Below are positions 42,318 to 52,917 of a stretch of 64,000 bases of DNA, piece by piece. Within the stretch, counting starts at the first letter, position 1; every line of letters begins with the position of its first letter. Under the pieces are notes generated by a model. It did not search any database, was not told the DNA's origin, and saw only the letters and a list, made by a program, of their open reading frames with translations. The position numbers and the translations under genes were made by a program. Source of the DNA: Bacillota bacterium (lineage in GTDB: Bacteria > Bacillota > Sulfobacillia > RBS10-35 > JAJYVN01). The stretch is from positions 1 to 64,000 of the forward strand of contig JAJZZC010000003.1 in NCBI GenBank assembly GCA_021797775.1. The letters run 5' to 3'.

Positions 42318-42391
42318 GTCCGCCCATCGCCTGTCTCCCTGTGGAGGGAGCAAATCCGGGGTCGAAAGGGGACAAGCCTGGTCGGGCGGAC
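42318..42391 (+). ncRNA. candidate structured 5' leader motif, copy 3
   Basis: GTCCGCC...GGCGGAC; ctccctgtggagggag hairpin; gtcGAAAggggac core with compensatory changes relative to copies 1-2. Confidence 0.6.
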
Positions 42392-42435
42392 GGCGTGCGT
42401 CGGAAGGAGATGGGGCGTCTCCGCAGGCGCGCGCG

Positions 42436-42843
42436 GTGGTGACCAGGCGGAACGAGAACGTGGCAACCGCAGAGGATGCCGAACTGGTCCTGAAGCTCTA
42501 CGAGTTGCGGCGCGAGCCGGTATTGCGGCAGGCGCGCGAGTGGTTCATGCGGGAGTTCAACCCGCAGTCTCAGGAGGAGATGCAGAAGCTCTGCCCGCCG
42601 GGCAGCGACGCCAATCGCTTCTACCGTATGGTGACGACCTACTGGGAGATGGCCGCCGCCTGCATGGTCCATGGCGGCATCGACGAGGCGCTGTTTCTGG
42701 AGACCAGTGGGGAATGCATGGTCGTCTGGCGGAAGGTCGCGGGTTGGATCGGCGACGTCCGTGCCGCCAGGCATCAGCCCGGTTACCTGCGCAACGTGGA
42801 AGAGGTCGCCAAGCGGATGGAGGCCTATCGGAGCCGCGGCTAG
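42436..42843 (+). CDS. hypothetical protein (DUF4760-like)
   Basis: Well-structured ORF: LKLYELRREPVLRQAREWFMREFNPQSQEEM...FYRMVTTYWEMAA; downstream of leader motif. Confidence 0.75.
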   Translation: MVTRRNENVATAEDAELVLKLYELRREPVLRQAREWFMREFNPQSQEEMQKLCPPGSDANRFYRMVTTYWEMAAACMVHGGIDEALFLETSGECMVVWRKVAGWIGDVRAARHQPGYLRNVEEVAKRMEAYRSRG

Positions 42844-43090
42844 ACCAAGGGCCGAGCCGCTACTGCGGCCCGGCCCTCCGATCGCTGCTGCGGGGCGCGT
42901 CCGGGGATTGCCCGGCGGGTTCCGGCCCGTGGGGGCCGGGCACTGCGGTTCCCGCACGCCTCCGTGCCGCCCGAGCTGCTGCTGGCGTGTCCCGGAAGCA
43001 GAGCGCGACCGTCGGCAAATGCCTGCGCCGATGCCGTGAAGGGGCGCAGAAGAGCGATGGCCCCTCTGGCCGGGGGGGGGCGCTCTGCCC

Positions 43091-43363
43091 TCAGGCCCCG
43101 GCTGCGATCCGGTTGACGCGACGGGCCAGGCGCGACTTGCGGCGCGCCGCGGCGCGCCGGTGGAGTACGCCCCGCTTCGCGGCACGGTCGATGACGCTCT
43201 GCGCGACGGTCAGGGCGTTGCCGGCCGCAGCTCCGTCGCCAGCGGCAACCGCCACGACCACCTGCTTGCTCACGTTGCGCACTCGGGTGCGGATCGACCG
43301 GTTGCGTGCGCGCCGCTTCTCGGACTGGCGGGCTCTCTTGATCGCAGAGCGTATATTGGCCAC
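43091..43363 (-). CDS. rpsT: 30S ribosomal protein S20
   Basis: VANIRSAIKRARQSEKRRARNRS...; GTG start. Confidence 0.95.
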   Translation of the reverse strand: MANIRSAIKRARQSEKRRARNRSIRTRVRNVSKQVVVAVAAGDGAAAGNALTVAQSVIDRAAKRGVLHRRAAARRKSRLARRVNRIAAGA

Positions 43364-43579
43364 GGGTGCCTCATTCCCCCATGACGGGCGTTGCAAGCGT
43401 TCGGGCCGCAATTGTACCAGAGCGGGGCATCGCTGCACAATGAGCTGGCTCGCCCCACGAATGCGCCATGGCTCAGAGGGGCGGCACCGGCCGTGCGGTG
43501 CGTGGCGTCGGCTCCCAGCGATAGCAAGGCGGGGCCTGACTGGCGAAGAATGGCCAGAGAGCGGCCCCGCTCCCGTGCC

Positions 43580-44683
43580 TCAGACCCTTAGCGCCGTGGA
43601 TCGAGACTCTGCCGCCACCTCCTCGGCGGACACCTCGCGGCCCATCCGCTCGGAGAGGTAGATCCCTTCGCTGACCAGCATGGTCTGCAGCGCGATCTCG
43701 GCGGTGGGCAACAGCGGCACACGCCCCTGCAGCGCCGCCACCCAGTGCTGCTGCGAGGAGTCGTAGGCGTCTTGGTTCTCGCGCAGGCGGTGCCAGCGCA
43801 CGTCCAGGCCGCCAAGATCCGTGGTCAGGTCGAACGGCACATCGTCGATGGTGGTGTGGAAGGCGAAGGGCTGCAGGCGCAGCCCGCCTTGTGTCCCGGC
43901 CAGGTAGCTGCCCTCAAAGCCGCCGAGATGGATGGCCCATGCCTCGGCGATCTCTAGCGTAACGCCGCCGGCCAGGCGCACGAATCCGAGTCCAAGTTCC
44001 TCGACATCGTAGCGGCTCTCGGTCCGGCGTCGCTCATCCATGGCGAGTTCCTGGTAGGTCCTCCCGCTAATGCGCTCAGGCGCCGGGCAGCCGAGGAGGT
44101 GGAGGAGTTGCGCAATATGATAGACGCCCATGTCGATGAGGGCCCCGCCCGCTGCGGTCTCCCTGTTGACAAAGAACTTCGCGCCGTACCCGTCGACAAA
44201 GGGCCGCCCCATGCGGCGGTGGCCGGTCGAGCGGGCGTAGTAGAGACGCCCGAGGCGGCCGCCGTCGATCAGGTGCTTAGCGAGCTTGGTCTCCCGGCTG
44301 TACAGCGTGGTAAGTTGGATGTGCAGCATGCGCCCCGCGGCCGCGGCCGCCTGCACCATCGCACGGCCGTCGGCGTACGAGCCCGCGATGGGCTTTTCGC
44401 AATACACATGCTTGCCGGCAGCCACCGCCTCGACGGTGACAGGGGCGTGGAGGTTATTGTGCAGGCAGACGTCAACCGCCACAATGTCGTCCCGGCGCAG
44501 GAGCTTCCGGAAGTCGGTGGCCACATGGGGGACATGGAAGCGCTCGGCGACGCGCGCCGCTTCAGCGCCGTCGATGTCGGCGACGGCGACCACCTCGACG
44601 CCGGGGATTTCCGCATACTTCTGCAGATGCGACTTGCCGATGAGGCCCACGCCGATGACACCGATGCGTACGGGCTCCGCCAT
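43580..44683 (-). CDS. Gfo/Idh/MocA family oxidoreductase
   Basis: IGVIGVGLIGKSHL, GKHVYCEKPIA, GALIDMGVYHIA. Confidence 0.93.
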   Translation of the reverse strand: MAEPVRIGVIGVGLIGKSHLQKYAEIPGVEVVAVADIDGAEAARVAERFHVPHVATDFRKLLRRDDIVAVDVCLHNNLHAPVTVEAVAAGKHVYCEKPIAGSYADGRAMVQAAAAAGRMLHIQLTTLYSRETKLAKHLIDGGRLGRLYYARSTGHRRMGRPFVDGYGAKFFVNRETAAGGALIDMGVYHIAQLLHLLGCPAPERISGRTYQELAMDERRRTESRYDVEELGLGFVRLAGGVTLEIAEAWAIHLGGFEGSYLAGTQGGLRLQPFAFHTTIDDVPFDLTTDLGGLDVRWHRLRENQDAYDSSQQHWVAALQGRVPLLPTAEIALQTMLVSEGIYLSERMGREVSAEEVAAESRSTALRV

Positions 44684-45135
44684 GGGAACGCCTCCCGTGG
44701 GAATGGTCTGTCGCGCGTTCCACCGGTCACCGACCAAAGCCCCGCGGGGGGGAGGGGCCGGCGTACGTCGGGGCAGTGGGCGCGGCGCGCACTGTTCCCC
44801 CGTGTCCAGCGGATTCCCTGCGGGGCGCACCCGGCTGTGGACCCCCGCCCCTGCCAGCGGGGAAACAGCGCGTGTCCACCGGGGCGGCCTTTCGACCCCT
44901 GGTCACGCCGTGGGGCGCTGCCCGGGGCCCACGACCCCCGCGCGGGGAAAGACCGCGCTGGCCAGGTCCCAGGCGACGCCTGTAGGGCACGGTCCGGTCC
45001 TCCTCCGTGACCGTGGCCGCCAAGGTGGGCGTTGGCGGCGGGGGAGATCCGCGAGGCGCATGGTGCCGGCGGCCGGTAGGCCCGTGGGCTCAGCCGGCAC
45101 GCCCCTCCGCATCCATTGGGGCCCCGCGTACGGCC

Positions 45136-46083
45136 TCAGGGGACGCGCGCCTCCGGGTGCGCGCCCGGCACGAAGTCCAGCAGCACCGCCGAGCGCAGGA
45201 GCCCGGATGGCGTCCGTTCGGCGTAAGCCACGCGGAGTGCCAGTTCAGGGCGGACCCAGCGCCGGATGTCCCCTGCCCGCGCGGGCGGTGCCCCCACGGG
45301 CGGCGGCGCGGGCGGTAGCGCGCGTAGGTGGGCGCACAACCGAGCGGCGACCGCCTCGCTCCAGCCGGCACCGACTTCGCCGAGGTAGGTCAGGACGTTG
45401 CCCGCGTATGCGGCCATGGACAGGGACCGCAGACGACCGGCGCCGGTCGACCGGTGGCCGGCCACCAGCGCCAGGAGTACGCGCCGCGGTTTCACCTTCC
45501 GCCACTCTGAGGATGGGCCCGCGCGGTAGTGGCTGCCGGCCCGTTTGGCCACGGCGCCCTCCATCCCAGCGGCGGCCACCGCCGCGACGAAGGCGGCGCC
45601 GCCGCCGGCAGTGGTATCGACGATATGTACGCCTGATGTGCGACGCAGCGCGGTCGACAGCGTGGCCAAGCGTGCTTCCAGGGGAAACCCCCGCAGGTCG
45701 TGCCCGTCCAGCGCCAGCAGGTCGAAGACCGCGTAGAAGAGGGGTAGCGCCGCCACCTCGGCCGGGCCTGGACGCTCCATGGCGGCCCGGCGCATCGTCA
45801 GGTGGAAGCTGGGGCGTCCCTCCGTGTCGAGGGCCACCAGTTCCCCATCCAGCACGGCCTCCCGCCCGTCCAGCGCGTCCGCGAGTGCGCGGACCACGTC
45901 CGGGTAGCGGGCGGCGCGTGGCAGGCCGCGCCGGCTCCAGAGCCGCGCTTGGCGGTCGCCGGCCACGGCCAGGCAGCGGACCCCGTCCCACTTAAGCTGC
46001 CAGAGCCAGCCGGGGTCGTCGAAACCAGACGGCCAGGGCACTGGCTCCATCGGAGTCGGGGGTTCCGCCAGCGGCGTGCGCAT
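45136..46083 (-). CDS. ATP-dependent DNA ligase
   Basis: Adenylation motif KWDGVR, DGELVALD, MEGAVAKR, EWRKVKPRR. Confidence 0.9.
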   Translation of the reverse strand: MRTPLAEPPTPMEPVPWPSGFDDPGWLWQLKWDGVRCLAVAGDRQARLWSRRGLPRAARYPDVVRALADALDGREAVLDGELVALDTEGRPSFHLTMRRAAMERPGPAEVAALPLFYAVFDLLALDGHDLRGFPLEARLATLSTALRRTSGVHIVDTTAGGGAAFVAAVAAAGMEGAVAKRAGSHYRAGPSSEWRKVKPRRVLLALVAGHRSTGAGRLRSLSMAAYAGNVLTYLGEVGAGWSEAVAARLCAHLRALPPAPPPVGAPPARAGDIRRWVRPELALRVAYAERTPSGLLRSAVLLDFVPGAHPEARVP

Positions 46084-46412
46084 CGCATAACAGGATGCGC
46101 GCGCCGTGGCGGGTCCACGCAGAGAGAGCGCAGTGGATGGGCCGATGCAGGGCAGACGTTGCCGAGAGGCGCGTTGTGGCATGGACGTACGGACGGGGTG
46201 GCCGCCCCGCGGCGCACCTACCGCACGCTGGCCCAACGGGCCCACCGCCATGGCGTCCCCGGCCGGCGCCGCTCTCATCCGCGCCTTGACGCGCCGGGGC
46301 GGCGGAAGTACGATGCGTCGGGAATCCTGAGTGGTGTACTAGGGATTCGGGCGCCCCGGGGGCTGCCCGGGCAGACCCGTGGTCCCGAGGCGTGCGAAAG
46401 GAGCCTGCGGCC

Positions 46413-47831
<1,419 letters not shown>

Positions 47832-47905
47832 GCGGAGCGGCGGCCACGGGCCGCCGCTCCGTGCGGAGCTGGGCGCGGTGACCGGGGCGATCGAGTCCCG
47901 GTCTT

Positions 47906-48241
47906 TTGTCGTGGCGGGGAGGCGATTGGCGGGTGCCCTGGGTCACGGTGTGTGCGGTCGATGACCTGCCCGCGGGCGCGATGCGCCGCTTTCCGGTGGC
48001 GGGGCTGCAGGTCGCGGTTTACCACTTGGAGGATGGCTTTTACGCCACAGCCGCCATCTGCACGCACGAGCGGGCGGACCTTACCAAGGGCGAGTTGCGG
48101 GGCACCCGCGTGTCCTGCCCGCTGCACGGGGCCCGCTTCGACGTCCGCACCGGCCGGGTGCTCTCGCCGCCAGCGTTCAAGCCGCTGAAGGTCTATGCGG
48201 TACGAGTCACCGACGGGAGCGTGCAGGTCGATGTGGGGTAG
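47906..48241 (+). CDS. Rieske 2Fe-2S ferredoxin-like protein
   Basis: CTHERADL and CPLHGARFD motifs. Confidence 0.9.
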   Translation: MSWRGGDWRVPWVTVCAVDDLPAGAMRRFPVAGLQVAVYHLEDGFYATAAICTHERADLTKGELRGTRVSCPLHGARFDVRTGRVLSPPAFKPLKVYAVRVTDGSVQVDVG

Positions 48242-48396
48242 GGGGCGGCACGCCCCGCGGCATCATCCGGTGGGTGGGCCCGGTCCCCGCTGCCCCGCAC
48301 CGCGCGGATCCCCGACCGCTGCGTGCGCGGGCGTTCCGGGGTCGGGACGCTGGCAGCGGGGTCGCGGCTTGGCGCCGGGTGCCGCTTTTATGCACA

Positions 48397-49152
48397 TCAC
48401 GGCGCCCGAAAGCCCCGTGCCACCGCAATAGAGGCCTTGGCCAGCAGGGATGCGACGAAGGCCCGCACGGCGGCCTGCGCTCGCGCCGGTGCGCGCTGGC
48501 CGGCGACCGCCCGCAGCAGGCGCTGTCCGGCCAGGGCCAGCCGGTAACTGGCGATCTGCTGCGCCGTCGGACGGCCCCCGTGCAGGGCCCGCAGGGCTTG
48601 CACCGCCGCAGACGGCGAGGGAGCGAGTCCCCGCGCCTGGCCGGCGTCGTCGACCACGATGTCGGTGATGACCGCGTCCAGGGCCGCTTGCTCCACGCCC
48701 TGGCGGGAAGACGGCGGGTGGGGGCCGGCGCGGACCAACACCTCCGCCTGCGCCACCACGAAGGCGCGGATGGGCTGCCCATTGACCGTGGCCACGATGG
48801 GTGGAAGGTGCGGGTCGGAGGCGGCGCCCATTTCATGGGCCAACTCGGCGAGCGGCGGCGATGTGGCGCCAACCCGGTGGGTGTGCGCGGGCAAGACGTG
48901 GACGGGCTGCGCACGGAGCCTGTCGAGGGCCGGAGGAAGCTCGGGGTAGGAGTCCGCCGCCACGCCCGGCGCCCCAAGCCGAGTTGGTGGCCTTATGGCC
49001 GCCACGTCGGGGAGCACGTGCTCCGGTATGCTCAGGAGGGTGGCGAGGCCCACGGCGGCCAGGCAGACGGTGACCGCCAGGGTTGCCGGGAGGCGCCGCT
49101 TCAGCGCGCGGAGGCCCCCGGCGTGAGCCGTCCGGCGGAAGCGCGCACCCAT
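48397..49152 (-). CDS. SurA N-terminal-like secreted/membrane-anchored protein
   Basis: N-terminal signal-anchor; IVATVNGQPIRAFVVAQAEV, QAALDAVITDIVVDDAGQARGL; no PPIase domain seen. Confidence 0.55.
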   Translation of the reverse strand: MGARFRRTAHAGGLRALKRRLPATLAVTVCLAAVGLATLLSIPEHVLPDVAAIRPPTRLGAPGVAADSYPELPPALDRLRAQPVHVLPAHTHRVGATSPPLAELAHEMGAASDPHLPPIVATVNGQPIRAFVVAQAEVLVRAGPHPPSSRQGVEQAALDAVITDIVVDDAGQARGLAPSPSAAVQALRALHGGRPTAQQIASYRLALAGQRLLRAVAGQRAPARAQAAVRAFVASLLAKASIAVARGFRAP

Positions 49153-49204
49153 GTCTCCACCTCAGCCCTGTGTCGCGCCGTACCCGTCTCGTTCCTCCCC
49201 CGCA

Positions 49205-49441
49205 CACGGTCGCGTCATTTCGCCAGGGGCTTGGCGGTACAAACGATGGCGCACATATCTGTGCGGTCATGGCCCGGGGCCCCCGGCGCCCGCCACCGCA
49301 ACGGCCGCGCGATTTCGGCCAGCCGGGCCCACAGTGGCGGTGCCCCGAGGGGCTCCCCCGAGCCGCTGTACGCCCCGGGTTGTCCCTATACGCTGCCAGC
49401 CCTTGCCGCTGCGGCCGTTTGCCGCGAACGACGCGGCCCTG
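49205..49441 (-). mobile_element. MITE-like element, copy 3 (diverged, reverse orientation)
   Basis: Left end cacggtcgcgtcatttcg, right end cgaacgacgcggccctg (exact RC of copy 1 left end over 16 bp); 10-bp TSD ctcccccgca at 49195-49204 and 49442-49451. Confidence 0.7.
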
Positions 49442-49850
49442 CTCCCCCGCAGCGCCCCTGCCGCCCGCTGCCGCCCACCAACACCGCGGCCTGTCGCCGC
49501 GGCAAAAGGACGGGGCGTTTCCCCCGGTGCAGGCGCGCCGTTCGCGGCCCGGATCCAGAGCACCGCCGGTCGCCGCTCCTCGGGGCCGCGGCGTTTCCGC
49601 AAGCGAGCAGCGGTCCACAAGCCTCCTGCCCTGCGGTGCCTTGGGGGCACCCACCGGGACGCGTCCCCGGTGGCGTACCCCACGATGCCGGCCGCTCCTG
49701 GTGCGCCCTTGTGCCGGCCGCCCCACGCCCAGTAGGCGCCCACGGTACCGGCCTGGGGCGCAAATCGCCTCGTCGTGGGCGGCGCGTCAACGAAAATCGG
49801 GCTGGGCCAGGCCACTTCCCCCGTGAACCATGCTCATTCTAACGCGGAAC

Positions 49851-50579
49851 CCAGCCGGTGGTGCAGCGCGGCTCCTAAGCTACGGGATAGGGCCGTGGGG
49901 ATGCGCATCCGGCCGCACAGGGCGTAGACGTGCCTTCACCTGGCGCCGCGCGGGCGGCGCCTCTTCTCGGCTTCGGCGCCCACGCCGCTTGGCCCGGTCC
50001 CCGGGGCTGGCTCCTGCGCGATACAATTCCCGCGCGTCCCTGCGCGTGCCTTGTGGCCGCGCGCAGGCCCCGGCGCGACCGTTGTGGCCGGGCGCTGAGC
50101 GGGTGCCTGCGGGACCCGCCGGCCTCTGGCGCGTGGGGTCCGCAACTGCGACGGGCCGCCGCGCCATGGCGGCGGACGGCCTGGGCCCCGGTCTCCGGTC
50201 GGTTCCCCTGTTCGGCCGCGGGCCGATGCGACGGTGGGTGGACACGGGCGGGCCGTCGGGCTCGGAGGGGGGCGAGCGCAACGACGGTCGACACGACCGC
50301 CACCTTCGACGACCTGTGCGCCTTCATGGCCGAGCCGGGCTGCGCGGTCTGCCACTGCGCCACCCAGGCGGAGGACCGGTTCTTCCGGGCCGCGCTGTAT
50401 GAGCGCGTGGTGGAGGTGCCCTTCCGCGAGCGCCTGCGGGAGACGGGCGGGTTCTGCGCGCGCCACGCCCAGGCGCTGCTCGCCTACCGCGACCCCCTGG
50501 CGACCGCCATTCTGTATGGGGACCTCCTCCGGCAGCGGCGGGAGCTCCTGGCGCGCTGGCGCGATACGCGGCTGCCGCT
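49851..50579 (+). repeat. Segmental duplication, copy A (matches 54443-55168)
   Basis: Long near-identical tracts, e.g. gacggtcgacacgaccgccaccttcgacgacctg and ctgcgcggtctgccactgcgccacccaggcg. Confidence 0.85.
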
Positions 50580-51033
50580 ACGCGCGCGTGGACCCGCCTG
50601 GGCGCGGCCGGACGAGGCGGCGTTGAGCCGCCGCTGCATGGCCTGCGCCATCACCGCCGAGGCCGAACGGCGGGCCTGCGCGGTGCTGGCCACGGGGCTG
50701 GGCCAGGGGCGGCTCGGCGAGGCCTGGGCGGCGTCACCGGGCCTGTGCTGGCCCCACTTCGCCATGGCCCGCCCGCGCTGCGGCGGCGCCGCCCGCCGGC
50801 TGCTCGACGACGTGGAGGCGCAGCGGCTGCAGGCGCTGGGGGCCGACGTGCAGGCCCTGATCGACAGCTTCGACTACCGGAGCGACGGCCAGCGGCCCCC
50901 TCAGGTAGAGTCCGCCTGGAGGCGCGCCGTCGCCGCCCTGGTCGGGCGCGTGGTCGGTCCAGGGGAGGGTGGAGGCGTCGACGCGGCCGAGCGGCGCCGG
51001 CGACTGCCGCCGGGGGCCGGGGCGCGGGGGTGA
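50326..51033 (+). CDS. DUF6062-like cysteine/histidine-rich protein
   Basis: CAVCHCAT, GFCARHAQALLAYRDPLATAILYGDLL, CMACAIT; conserved frame begins upstream near 50290 but no canonical start found there. Confidence 0.65.
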   Translation: MAEPGCAVCHCATQAEDRFFRAALYERVVEVPFRERLRETGGFCARHAQALLAYRDPLATAILYGDLLRQRRELLARWRDTRLPLRARGPAWARPDEAALSRRCMACAITAEAERRACAVLATGLGQGRLGEAWAASPGLCWPHFAMARPRCGGAARRLLDDVEAQRLQALGADVQALIDSFDYRSDGQRPPQVESAWRRAVAALVGRVVGPGEGGGVDAAERRRRLPPGAGARG

Positions 51034-51346
51034 GGGGGCGCATCCCAGAAACCTAGCCCGTAGATGACGACCGTGCCGCCGCACGCGGCAGAGCGGTGCC
51101 GGGGTGCCGCGTCGTGTCCCTGGCGGCGGCCCCCCCTCGTTGCCGTTTGCACGCCGGGGACCGGCGCTGGGCTTCTGGTACCCTGGACGGAGCGAGTCGC
51201 GCGCCGTGACGGCCAGGCGTGGATGCCTGTGCCGTCCCCATCCGACGTCGAAGGGGGCAAGAGCCGGGTCGGCCGCGGCGTCCGGGCGCGGCGGGGGCGA
51301 TGCTCCCATCGCCACCCCTTCCCGTGCGCTGGGCCCGGCGTTCGAC

Positions 51347-51874
51347 ATGCCGGAATCCCCGACTCGTCCACGCTCCGATGCTGGCGGCGAGGCGGCCCTG
51401 GATCCTGCGGTGGGTATCGGTCACATCCACCTGAAGGTCAGCGACCTGGAGCGGGCCATCGCCTTCTACCGCGACGCGCTGGGCTTCGCCCTCATGCAGC
51501 GCATGGGCCGTGAGGCGGCCTTCCTCTCTGCGGGCGGCTACCACCACCACATCGGTCTCAACACCTGGGAGAGCCGCGGTTGCCGCCCGCCAGCGCGCGG
51601 CAACACGGGCCTGTATCACTTCGCCCTGCTCTACCCGTCGCGCCGGGAGTTGGGCCGTGCCCTGCGGCGGCTGCTGACGCACGGGGTAGCCCTGGACGGC
51701 GCGGCCGACCACGGTGTGAGCGAGGCGCTCTATCTGCACGATCCCGACGGCAACGGGATCGAACTCTATCGCGACCGCCCACGCGCGGAGTGGCCGCACG
51801 ACGCCGGGGGCGGCCTGGCCATGGTCACCGAGCCCCTGGACCTGCAGGCGCTCCTGGCCGAGGCGGACGGCTGA
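51347..51874 (+). CDS. VOC/glyoxalase family protein (CatE-like)
   Basis: IGHIHLKVSDLERAIAFYRDALGF, LNTWESRG, DPDGNGIELYRDRP. Confidence 0.92.
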   Translation: MPESPTRPRSDAGGEAALDPAVGIGHIHLKVSDLERAIAFYRDALGFALMQRMGREAAFLSAGGYHHHIGLNTWESRGCRPPARGNTGLYHFALLYPSRRELGRALRRLLTHGVALDGAADHGVSEALYLHDPDGNGIELYRDRPRAEWPHDAGGGLAMVTEPLDLQALLAEADG

Positions 51875-52544
51875 TCGCCCCCGACGGCGCGGCACGCGGC
51901 GCGGTGGATGCGGGTGAGAGCGTCCACCGCCGGGGCGCGCTGGAGCTGTCCGGCACGTGTGTGGGCCAGCGCCGCGACCGCTGCGGGCGCGGGCGTGCCG
52001 TGTCGGAACGGTGGCATCGCCCGCGCGCTGTCTGGTCTGCCCCTGGGCTCGGGCAGATCCCGTACCGCGGCGTGCCCGTCACACGTGGTGCCGGCGCATT
52101 ATGACTACCCCGAGCACTTCCTGGTTCTGGGACGGGCCGCTGCCGTCCAGGCGCCGTGTATTACCGTTCATAGCGTTCGCGCGACCTCCCGTTCACAACC
52201 GCTTGAATCCCCAGTCGCGACCAGTGCTAAGGAGCCGCGAAATATCAAGTTTCAGGCCCCACGTGAGGCCGGATGCGGCGGTTCCGCTGCGGATGGAGCC
52301 GGTTCGAGATCTGTGATGGTGAATTCTCGGCCGCCGATCCAGATTGGCGCCGCTGCGCCCGATACCAAAGTCCAGCACGCTAACGTTACCATTGCGCATC
52401 GACCACGCTCTGTCAACCGAGGAGCTTTGATCATGCGCGACTCCTAACACTGCAATCAGGCTTCGGTCGCGATGCCCCCACAGGTGGGATGCGGTCGTCT
52501 GCGAGCACCACCGCGGGTGGTAGATGAATGCGTAACCCTGACCA

Positions 52545-52768
52545 CCATACTAAGGGACTGGCAGGAATTAACTTCTCCTGAAGCAACCCCCGCTGCGGTC
52601 CCGCCCATGTGCCGGCCGTGGTACTACCACCCACGGAGATCGTTGCAGCCGTTGGTCGATACCCTTGTGCCACAGCATGTGGCGTCAGGACGCCAAGGGC
52701 AGCTTGATCGGCGGCCGACACATTGTCAAGCGGGCTGAGGTTATCTCCTGCCAGTGCCTAAGGACAGT
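52545..52768. mobile_element. Inverted-repeat-bounded element (MITE/IS remnant), unrelated to the 240-bp family
   Basis: CTAAGGGACTGGCAGGAATTAACTTC inverted against GAGGTTATCTCCTGCCAGTGCCTAAGG about 170 bp away; no transposase. Confidence 0.5.
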
Positions 52769-52917
52769 ATGATCCAGACTTTCGCAAAGGGGCGGCCGGT
52801 CGCTCCTTTGCGCGCAGGGGCCGGCCCCGCGCGACGACGCCTTCCGCTCGCGTCGCGGGGTCCTTCTACGCAGCGGCGCCCGCCTGACAGCGCGAGCGTC
52901 AGGATGATGCGGATGCG

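Noticed and set aside
44860-44930. Possible reverse-strand copy of the leader motif upstream of the Gfo/Idh gene (cctttcgacccctggtc)
   Set aside because: Only the GAAA-containing core is similar; no closing stem or P2 hairpin and too far from the start at 44683.
52080-52450. Overlapping small ORFs in the lower-GC segment before the inverted-repeat element
   Set aside because: Several frames are open on both strands with no recognisable domain or clear ribosome site; coding status cannot be supported.
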